Assembly (NCBI GenBank): GCA_018829245.1
Contig: JAHJUH010000040.1
Location: 1-5,050, forward strand
Reading direction: 5' to 3'
Source of the DNA: Patescibacteria group bacterium
GTDB taxonomy: Bacteria; Patescibacteriota; Minisyncoccia; Portnoybacterales; UBA2143
DNA: 5,050 nucleotides
Shown here piece after piece: positions 1-5,050 of this stretch. The translations under genes were made by a program, and so were the position numbers. The number at the start of each line of letters is the position of its first letter. Position 1 is the stretch's first letter. Below the pieces are notes generated by a model. It did not search any database, had not been told where the DNA came from, and saw nothing but the letters and a program-made list of their open reading frames with translations.

Positions 1-198
1 ATTTTACAAAAGGTAAATTCGCATTATACAGCTACTTTGCCATATAATGGGAATAAAATTAAAATATCGCCTTTGGGCGAAGTAATGAAAGATGTTTTTA
101 TCTGCGATTCTTCTGTTTTTCCGGATTCTCCGGCTGTAAATCCTGGATTTACTATTATGGCTAATGCTTATAGAGTTGTAGACAAAGTTATTAATTAA
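1..198 (+). CDS. GMC-family FAD oxidoreductase, C-terminal fragment (5' end outside window)
   Basis: Frame 1 is open from the window edge to TAA at 196-198 and encodes the last 65 residues of a protein. The segment SVFPDSPAVNPGFTIMA (residues 38-54 of the fragment) is the hallmark C-terminal motif of glucose-methanol-choline (GMC) oxidoreductases, where the chain returns to the FAD domain. His8 (22-24), in SHYTATLPYN, and Asn47 (139-141), in AVNPG, fit the family's conserved active-site His and Asn/His pair, so the visible end looks intact. Family members oxidise an alcohol to a carbonyl using FAD; the substrate cannot be told from this tail. The N-terminal Rossmann FAD-binding part lies upstream of the window. 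The next gene starts 3 bases after the stop, which suggests co-transcription. The family call is strong; the specific function is unknown. Confidence 0.88.
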   Translation: MLQKVNSHYTATLPYNGNKIKISPLGEVMKDVFICDSSVFPDSPAVNPGFTIMANAYRVVDKVIN

Positions 199-201
199 TA
201 T

Positions 202-1344
202 ATGAAAAATATTTTTATTAAAATAAGAAATAGTATTATTGGATTTTTATATAGAAATATATTTAAAAATATTTTTTTTAAAATTGATCCGGAAATAACT
301 CATGATAGGGCAGTACAAATGGGTAGAATTTTAGGAAGTAATATTTTGCTTAGAAAAATTACTTCTTTCTTTTTTTCTTTTTCTAATCCAATACTTAGGC
401 AAAATATTTGTGGAATAACTTTTGAAAATCCTATTGGTTTAGCTGCTGGGTTTGATAAAAACGCTGAGATTATAGAAATTATGCCAAGTGTTGGTTTTGG
501 CTTTACAGAAATTGGTTCAATTACAGGTCAGTCTTGTTTGGGCAATCTTAAGCCTCGTCTTTGGCGTTTACCAAAATCAAAAGGCCTTGTTGTTCATTAT
601 GGCCTTAATAATGATGGGGCTGAAGTAATTTCTAAAAGATTAATAAAAAAAAATCAGCAGATAAATAAAATTCCTCTTGGTATAAATATAGCCAAGACAA
701 ATTCATCAGATATAGTTGGTATTGAAAAAGAAATAAATGATTATCTTAAAGGCATTCAGGCGTTTTTAAATATTGGTGATTATTTGGCAATTAACATAAG
801 CTGTCCTAATGCTTATGGTGGCCAGCCATTTACAGATCCTGATCGTTTAAATTTACTTTTTCAAGAAATTAATAAGCTTAATATAAAAAAACCAGTTTTT
901 TTAAAGATGGCTCCCGATCTTTCATTTGAAATTGTTGATAAAATTATTGAATTAGCAGAGCAATATCATATTTCAGGTTTTATTTGTTCAAATATTACAA
1001 AAAATAGAAATAACCCAAAAATTATTTTAGAAGAAATTAATCAAGTTCCTGTAGGCATAGGAGGAATTAGTGGAAAACCATCAGAAGAAATGACAAATAA
1101 TTTAATTACCTATGTTTATAAGAAAACAAAAGGAGAAAAGATTATTATTGGTTGCGGTGGAATATTTAGCGCTGAAGATGCTTATAAGAAAATCAGACTT
1201 GGTTCTTCTTTACTTCAATTAATAACAGGAATAATTTTTGAAGGTCCTCAGCTTATATCAGAAATCAATATTGGGCTTTGTAATTTACTTAAAAAAGATG
1301 GGTTTAAAAATATAAACGAAGCAATTGGAATTGATTTTAAATAA
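202..1344 (+). CDS. pyrD: Dihydroorotate dehydrogenase, class 2-like (PyrD) with a class 1-type Cys active site
   Basis: This 380-residue flavoprotein should oxidise dihydroorotate to orotate with FMN, the fourth step of pyrimidine synthesis, passing electrons to quinone if it behaves like class 2. Residues 1-45 form a basic, hydrophobic N-terminal extension ending in KIDPEITHDRAVQM, which matches the class 2 membrane-docking helices. FMN and substrate motifs follow in order: GLAAGFDKNA (79-88, Lys86), KPRLWRLP (117-124), GLNNDG (134-139), INIAK (161-165), AINISCPN (196-203), KMAPDL (235-240), SNIT (263-266), GIGGISGKP (285-293 region), GCGGIFSAEDA (317-327) and LITGIIFEGPQLI (340-352). The oddity is Cys201 (802-804): class 2 enzymes normally have Ser here and class 1 enzymes Cys, and the following GGQPFTDPD also resembles class 1. 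ATG 202 is the only sensible start, 3 bases after the upstream stop and without a visible Shine-Dalgarno site. No other pyrimidine gene is present, so a different substrate cannot be excluded. Confidence 0.88.
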   Translation: MKNIFIKIRNSIIGFLYRNIFKNIFFKIDPEITHDRAVQMGRILGSNILLRKITSFFFSFSNPILRQNICGITFENPIGLAAGFDKNAEIIEIMPSVGFGFTEIGSITGQSCLGNLKPRLWRLPKSKGLVVHYGLNNDGAEVISKRLIKKNQQINKIPLGINIAKTNSSDIVGIEKEINDYLKGIQAFLNIGDYLAINISCPNAYGGQPFTDPDRLNLLFQEINKLNIKKPVFLKMAPDLSFEIVDKIIELAEQYHISGFICSNITKNRNNPKIILEEINQVPVGIGGISGKPSEEMTNNLITYVYKKTKGEKIIIGCGGIFSAEDAYKKIRLGSSLLQLITGIIFEGPQLISEINIGLCNLLKKDGFKNINEAIGIDFK

Positions 1345-1345
1345 T

Positions 1346-2614
1346 ATGAATATTTTTTCAGCGCCATATCCACGTTCTAGAATTTATACGAGATTTAATA
1401 GTTATGGGTCTTTTTTCAAAGATTTAATTTTGAATAGAATTAATAAAGGTAATGATGTAGAAAAATTTGAAAAAGCGCTTGCTGATAAATTTGCAGTTTC
1501 TGAAGTAGTTTGTGTATCTATGGCTAGGGTTGCTATTTATCTAGTGCTAAAGAACATAATCAAGCCTGGGCAGGGCGTTATCATGTCTCCTTATACTATT
1601 GCTGATGTTGTTAATATGGTTGTTTTAGCTGGCGGGATTCCTGTATTTACTGATATTGAAAGGAATTCATGTAATATAGACCCCAATAAGGTAGAGCAAC
1701 TTATAGATGACAATACTGGAGCTGTTTTAGTTACTCATTTACATGGCATAGGTGCAGACATTGATAATATTTCAAAGATATGTCATAAGTATAATATTTA
1801 TCTTATTGAAGATTCAGCTCAGGCATTTGGAGGCTATAAAGATGGAAAGCGATTAGGAACAATCGGCGATATTGGTATTTATAGCCTTGGTATGTATAAA
1901 AATATAAATTCATGGTATGGCGGAGTAATAGTTTCAAATAATAAGGATTTAATCAATAAAATTAGGTCTGAAATTAGCCAATATGATTATTTAAGTAAAT
2001 TATTTATTCTAAAAAGGATGCTTAAAGGATTAACGACTGATTTATTGACCAATCCATTAATATTTAAGCTGTTGACGTATTGGATATTTCGCTATGGATT
2101 TCTTAATGATATTAAATGGATTAATAAAAAAGTGGAAATAGAATTAGATTTGAAATTAAAAAAAACCATACCAGATCAATATCTTACTAGATACACTCCA
2201 TTTCAAGCAAGGTTAGCGCTTTTGCAATTAAATAAAATTGATTCTGACACTGATAATAGAGTTAAAAAAGCAATGTTTTATTATAATGGTCTTAAAGATA
2301 TTCCTGGTTTGGTTTTACCACCACTTAAAAGCGATTCTTCTTATGCTTATCTTGTTTTCCCAATTCAATATAAAAATAGGAAGAAATTATTAAAATGGCT
2401 TATGTTTTACAAAAGGGATGTAGCGGCTCAGCATTTAAAAAACTGCGCTGATTTGCCCAGTTTTTCTAATTTTTATCGTGATTGTCCCGTTGCTAGAAAA
2501 ACAGCTAATGAAGTTATAATTCTTCCTACTTATCCAAGATATCCAACTTCTGAAGTTGAAAAGAATATTAAAGTTATTCGAGCATATTTTAAATTATCGT
2601 CCTACTCCTTTTAA
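1346..2614 (+). CDS. DegT/DnrJ/EryC1/StrS-family PLP aminotransferase
   Basis: This 422-residue fold-type I, PLP-dependent enzyme belongs to the family that usually transfers an amino group to a keto-sugar or keto-cyclitol. Family landmarks run in order: GNDVEKFEKALADKF (35-49), SPYTIADVVNMV (81-92), GGIPVFTDI (96-104), HLHGIGADID (131-140), IEDSAQAFGG (154-163; Asp156 for the pyridine nitrogen), GTIGDIGIYSLGMYKNIN (171-188) with the predicted Schiff-base lysine Lys185 (1898-1900), YTPFQARLALLQL (283-295), then CPVAR (380-384) and ILPTYPRYP (392-400). The phosphate-loop position usually reading SGT/SAT-A is SMARVA (58-63), and a hydrophobic insert lies at about 213-280. I chose ATG 1346, one base after the pyrD stop; an in-frame TTG at 1325 would add 7 residues inside pyrD. 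No spaced ribosome site is seen. The 3' end overlaps the opposite-strand transferase gene by 21 bases. Substrate unknown. Confidence 0.9.
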   Translation: MNIFSAPYPRSRIYTRFNSYGSFFKDLILNRINKGNDVEKFEKALADKFAVSEVVCVSMARVAIYLVLKNIIKPGQGVIMSPYTIADVVNMVVLAGGIPVFTDIERNSCNIDPNKVEQLIDDNTGAVLVTHLHGIGADIDNISKICHKYNIYLIEDSAQAFGGYKDGKRLGTIGDIGIYSLGMYKNINSWYGGVIVSNNKDLINKIRSEISQYDYLSKLFILKRMLKGLTTDLLTNPLIFKLLTYWIFRYGFLNDIKWINKKVEIELDLKLKKTIPDQYLTRYTPFQARLALLQLNKIDSDTDNRVKKAMFYYNGLKDIPGLVLPPLKSDSSYAYLVFPIQYKNRKKLLKWLMFYKRDVAAQHLKNCADLPSFSNFYRDCPVARKTANEVIILPTYPRYPTSEVEKNIKVIRAYFKLSSYSF

Positions 2615-3925
2615 AATAATTTTAATAGTTCTTAAAAGAATGCTTAAATCCAAGATAAAAGAACGGTGTTTGATATAATAAAGTTCGTATTGTAATTTTT
2701 GAATACTATCTTTAACTGAAGCGCCATAGCGGAAGTTAACTTGGGCCCAGCCGCTTAATCCAGGCCTAACAATGTGGCGGATTTGATAGTATGGAATTTC
2801 TTTTTCTAATTGCTGAACAAATTCTATTCTTTCTGGCCTAGGTCCAATAAAACTCATTTGTCCAATAAAAACATTCCAAAGCTGCGGCAGTTCATCTAAG
2901 CGGGTTTTTCTCATAAATTTTCCTATTTTAGTAATTCTATAATCTTGCTGATCAGCCCATTGCGCCCCGTTTTTTTCCGCTTCATCAATCATAGAACGGA
3001 ATTTAATTACTTTGAATATTTGGCCATCTAATCCAATTCTTCTTTGTGTGTAAAAAATAGGTCCAGGCGTGTTTAATTTTATTGCTAAAGCAATAAAAGG
3101 ATAAAAAACTAAACTAATTAAACCAAAGATAAAAGCGCCCAGCATATCTAAAATTCTTTTAATTGCTTCATAGAAGTTTTTTTGGCTTTCAGTTAAATTT
3201 TCTAAAAACCAAATCTCGCCAATACTGGAAATAGGAACTTTGCCTAATATTTTTTCATAAAAAGAAGGTAAATCATTAAAACTGATTTTTAATGGCAGGC
3301 ATTGATATAAGCTTTGAACTAATTTTGAATCATGATGAGGATCAACACCAGTAATAATTGTTTTTATGTTTTTTTGAGTAACCATTTCTAGTAAATCAAA
3401 TGGTGTTTGAATTTCTTGCGGTTTAATTTGTTTGATTACTCTATAACCTAATTGAGGACTGCTTTCAATAATTTGGTTTATCTGATTTGTTTCTTTGTTT
3501 CGGCCAATAATCAAAACATTATTAATTAGAGCTGAGCTTTTAATTAAGTAGTTGTAAAGATTACGCCAGCCAGAGAATAAGATGGCAAAAATAGCTAAGT
3601 TTAAAAATAGGTTTGTTTTAGGGGTAATGCCAAAGTAAGGAATAAGATAAAAGAAAGCAATAGATATTCCAGCATTGATTATTAGTCCATTAAGAAGAAT
3701 GGAATAAAACCTAATATTATTTCTAGCTAAAGATAATTCATAGAGTCCGGCAATAAAAAAAACAATCAACCAAGAAAAATAGAGGATGGTAAATGGCCAG
3801 AAATGCTGTTGCCAGCGATGGAAGTCAAACCTATCTCCATAGCGTACAAATAGAACCAGCCAGAGAGATAAATACAAAATGAGAATATCGCCAAGCAGTA
3901 AAATTATTCTTTTTATATTAGGCAT
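2594..3925 (-). CDS. Polyprenyl-phosphate sugar-1-phosphate transferase (WbaP/WcaJ-like, large form)
   Basis: This 443-residue membrane enzyme moves a sugar-1-phosphate from a nucleotide sugar to undecaprenyl phosphate, the committing step of exopolysaccharide or O-antigen-like glycan assembly at the inner face of the membrane. The N-terminus has about four membrane segments (roughly 6-28, 44-62, 72-96, 103-123). Next comes a Rossmann-like domain (about 134-245, VLIIGRNKE) of the CoA_binding_3 type. The C-terminal catalytic domain (about 253-443) is a bacterial sugar transferase: KRILDM (256-261) before the re-entrant hydrophobic helix, NTPGPIFYTQRRIG (285-298), KFRSM (308-312), TRLDELPQLWNV (341-352) with the catalytic Asp344-Glu345 dyad (2891-2896), SFIGPRPE (358-365) and RPGLSGWAQV (387-396). 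All key residues are present and length is typical. The sugar transferred cannot be read from sequence. ATG 3925 has GAGGG only one base upstream, too close for a normal Shine-Dalgarno site. Confidence 0.94.
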   Translation of the reverse strand: MPNIKRIILLLGDILILYLSLWLVLFVRYGDRFDFHRWQQHFWPFTILYFSWLIVFFIAGLYELSLARNNIRFYSILLNGLIINAGISIAFFYLIPYFGITPKTNLFLNLAIFAILFSGWRNLYNYLIKSSALINNVLIIGRNKETNQINQIIESSPQLGYRVIKQIKPQEIQTPFDLLEMVTQKNIKTIITGVDPHHDSKLVQSLYQCLPLKISFNDLPSFYEKILGKVPISSIGEIWFLENLTESQKNFYEAIKRILDMLGAFIFGLISLVFYPFIALAIKLNTPGPIFYTQRRIGLDGQIFKVIKFRSMIDEAEKNGAQWADQQDYRITKIGKFMRKTRLDELPQLWNVFIGQMSFIGPRPERIEFVQQLEKEIPYYQIRHIVRPGLSGWAQVNFRYGASVKDSIQKLQYELYYIKHRSFILDLSILLRTIKIILKGVGR

Positions 3926-3931
3926 ACCCTC

Positions 3932-3959
3932 ATTCTACCATTTTGGCTTGATAAATCAA
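3932..3959 (-). promoter_or_regulatory. Predicted promoter of the sugar-phosphate transferase gene
   Basis: Read on the - strand, a -35-like TTGATT (3959-3954) is followed after 16 bases by a -10-like TAGAAT (3937-3932), which matches TATAAT at five of six positions. Only 6 bases separate the -10 box from the ATG at 3925, so transcription would begin at or next to the start codon and give a leaderless or nearly leaderless mRNA. The -35 box is the right half of the palindrome at 3947-3960. This is a consensus match only; AT-rich DNA yields such matches by chance, but the position and the mirror-image partner support it. Confidence 0.55.
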
Positions 3960-3960
3960 G
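3947..3960. repeat. Perfect inverted repeat CTTGAT-AA-ATCAAG between divergent genes
   Basis: CTTGAT and ATCAAG are exact reverse complements separated by AA. The site lies in the 58-base gap between two divergent polysaccharide genes. Its two halves hold the -35-like hexamers TTGATA (+ strand, 3948-3953) and TTGATT (- strand, 3959-3954), directly back to back. It may be no more than the shared symmetric core of a divergent promoter. It could also be an operator for a dimeric regulator, which would then control both genes together. With a 2-base spacer it is unlikely to act as an RNA hairpin. Confidence 0.6.
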
Positions 3961-3976
3961 AAGGATGAAGTAAAAT
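3948..3976 (+). promoter_or_regulatory. Predicted promoter of the O-antigen-ligase-like gene
   Basis: TTGATA (3948-3953, five of six to TTGACA) is followed after exactly 17 bases by TAAAAT (3971-3976, five of six to TATAAT). Seven bases then separate the -10 box from ATG 3984, so the expected transcription start falls on the start codon itself, predicting a leaderless mRNA. This agrees with the lack of a usable ribosome site: the only purine stretch, AAGGA, directly abuts the ATG. The promoter overlaps the leftward promoter of the neighbouring gene, so the two should not be bound by polymerase at once. Prediction by consensus only. Confidence 0.6.
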
Positions 3977-3983
3977 ATAAGGA

Positions 3984-5050
3984 ATGAGTCCAAAAATCAT
4001 TAAAGGAATTATTTATACTTGCCTTTATTCAATTTTAATAACCCCCCTTTTAGTCTGGGGCAAGTTTTTATTTCCCTACATCACTCCCAAAACATTCTTT
4101 TTTAGAATCATTATTGAAATAGCTCTTTTCTTTTATATCCTACTTATTATCTATAAGCCAGAATACCGTCCTAAATTTTCTAAACTAACTTGGATTATAT
4201 TGGTTTATATTTTAATCATAACTTTTGCCAGTATCTTTGGCGTTGATTTTTATCGCAGTTTCTGGGGTAATATTGAAAGAGGTGAAGGATTGTTAACAAT
4301 TTATCATTTATTTATTTTCTATATTCTATTAATCAGTATTTTTAAAGAGAAAAAAGATTGGTTTAGATTTTTTAATGCTTCTATTTTCGTTAGTTTAATC
4401 CTTGCTTTTTATGCTTTGGGTCAAAAATTTGAATTTGGCTTTTTACTTCAGAGTTCTGGCGGTAGTCGTTTAACTGGAACTATTGGCAATGCTAGTTTTT
4501 TAGCAGCGTATTTATTAATGAGCTCTTTTTTATGTTTGTTTCTTTTTGTTAATAGAAAAGAAATTGGCTGGCGTGTTTTCTATGGATTAACTTTCTTATT
4601 TGAATTATATATTATTTTCCAAACAGAAACTCGAGGGGCTTTATTGGGATTCTTCGGTGGTTTGCTTTTAATAGCTCTTTTAACTGTTCTTTTTTCTAAA
4701 AACAAAAAAACTAAATTTTATTTTGCTGGTTTATTTTTGCTTTTAATTATTTTTGCTGGTTCAGTTTGGATTTTTCAAGATCAGTCATGGGTAAAGAATA
4801 ATAATGCTTTGCGTCGTTTAACCCAAATTTCTTTTAGCGATATAACCACTCAAACACGTTTGCTTGGTTGGCAAGCAGCTGGTAAGGGTTGGCAAGACCG
4901 ATTCTTATTTGGTTATGGCTATGAGAATTACAATGTTGCTTATAATAAGTATTTTCCAGTTGCAATCTTTCTTGATATTGGTTCTCGGGTTTGGTTTGAT
5001 CGGGCTCATAATATTGTTCTTGATCAGGCTGTGCCTGGAGGAATCTTTGG
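3984..5050 (+). CDS. O-antigen ligase / Wzy-like membrane polymerase, N-terminal part (3' end outside window)
   Basis: An open frame from ATG 3984 runs off the window with no stop, giving 355 residues. The protein is very hydrophobic, with about nine predicted membrane segments (near 8-30, 37-57, 68-86, 102-120, 127-147, 168-189, 196-214, 217-237, 244-264), followed by a long polar loop from about 265. Sequence marks of the O-antigen ligase (Wzy_C/WaaL-like) family are FWGNIERGEGLL (93-104), RLTGTIGNASFLAAYLL (162-178), QTETRGALLGFFGG (213-226; Arg217, 4632-4634), TRLLGWQAA (291-299; Arg292) and DRAHNIVLD (339-347; His342, 5007-5009). Conserved Arg and His residues at the outer face are thought to act on the lipid-linked glycan. 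Members either polymerise glycan units or attach them to an acceptor (lipid, protein or wall); the sequence does not decide which. A stop codon at 3978 blocks any longer start. It is divergent from the sugar-phosphate transferase gene, consistent with one surface-glycan pathway. Confidence 0.88.
   Translation, partial: MSPKIIKGIIYTCLYSILITPLLVWGKFLFPYITPKTFFFRIIIEIALFFYILLIIYKPEYRPKFSKLTWIILVYILIITFASIFGVDFYRSFWGNIERGEGLLTIYHLFIFYILLISIFKEKKDWFRFFNASIFVSLILAFYALGQKFEFGFLLQSSGGSRLTGTIGNASFLAAYLLMSSFLCLFLFVNRKEIGWRVFYGLTFLFELYIIFQTETRGALLGFFGGLLLIALLTVLFSKNKKTKFYFAGLFLLLIIFAGSVWIFQDQSWVKNNNALRRLTQISFSDITTQTRLLGWQAAGKGWQDRFLFGYGYENYNVAYNKYFPVAIFLDIGSRVWFDRAHNIVLDQAVPGGIF

Noticed and set aside
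645..653. Run of nine A bases in the PyrD gene as a frameshift or slippage site
   Set aside because: The frame stays open and the conserved motifs before and after it (GLNNDG, INIAK, NISCPN) are in the same frame, so no frameshift is needed to explain the gene.
202..1344. Assigning the PyrD homologue to class 1B because of the Cys and GG-F-DP loop
   Set aside because: The N-terminal extension ending in KIDPEITHDRA, the overall length of 380 residues and the KPRLWRLP and GLNN motifs match class 2, and no PyrK-like electron-transfer subunit is adjacent.
1325..1345. In-frame TTG at 1325 as an earlier start for the aminotransferase
   Set aside because: It lies inside the end of the PyrD gene and would add only MELILNN, which has no family match. 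ATG 1346 fits the tight one-base junction better.
2611..2625. Inverted repeat TTAAAAT-A-ATTTTAA just past the aminotransferase stop as a terminator
   Set aside because: The stem is made only of A and T, has almost no loop, is not followed by a clear T-run, and lies inside the coding end of the opposite gene. It is likely a chance product of AT-rich sequence.
3965..3973. ATG at 3965 preceded by AAGGA as a start for the ligase-like gene
   Set aside because: It reads ATG AAG TAA, stopping after two codons, and is out of frame with the gene starting at 3984.
1..5050. tRNA or rRNA genes, CRISPR arrays, transposons or attachment sites
   Set aside because: Nearly all of the window is coding, the only non-coding gap over 5 bases is 58 bases long, and I saw no spaced direct repeats, cloverleaf-like segments or transposase motifs.

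Overview
The window is AT-rich and tightly packed, with the standard genetic code: the three stops of complete genes, and that of the first partial gene, are all TAA, and no reading frame needs a reassigned TGA. Four bacterial genes and the tail of a fifth fill almost the whole length. The composition, very short or overlapping gene junctions, near absence of properly spaced Shine-Dalgarno sites, and the families present (GMC-type oxidoreductase tail, class 2-like dihydroorotate dehydrogenase, DegT-type aminotransferase, large-form sugar-phosphate transferase, O-antigen-ligase-like polymerase) suggest an uncultivated small-genome bacterium, most likely Patescibacteria/CPR. That placement is an inference from style and gene content and is not proven here.

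Left part (1-2614, + strand): an apparent operon of three genes. The 3' end of a GMC-family FAD oxidoreductase (1-198) is followed after 3 bases by a PyrD-like flavoprotein (202-1344), and after 1 base by a DegT/DnrJ/EryC1/StrS PLP aminotransferase (1346-2614). The PyrD homologue has a class 2 N-terminus but a class 1-like Cys catalytic loop. No other pyrimidine gene is visible. An alcohol/flavin oxidoreductase beside a sugar-type aminotransferase would fit a route that oxidises a hydroxyl and then aminates it, for example on a sugar or cyclitol; this is a hypothesis.

Right part (2594-5050): a divergent pair for surface polysaccharide. On the - strand, a polyprenyl-phosphate sugar-1-phosphate transferase (3925-2594) would start glycan assembly on the lipid carrier at the membrane. 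On the + strand, an O-antigen ligase/Wzy-like multispanning protein (3984 to beyond the window end) would polymerise or transfer the finished glycan on the outer face. The transferase gene overlaps the aminotransferase gene tail to tail by 21 bases.

The 58-base gap between the divergent pair is the most interesting non-coding stretch. A perfect 6+6 inverted repeat (3947-3960) supplies back-to-back -35 hexamers for two overlapping divergent promoters, and each -10 box lies only 6-7 bases from its ATG. Both mRNAs are therefore predicted to be leaderless or nearly so, and the two promoters should compete. I saw no RNA genes, CRISPR arrays, insertion sequences or convincing terminators.
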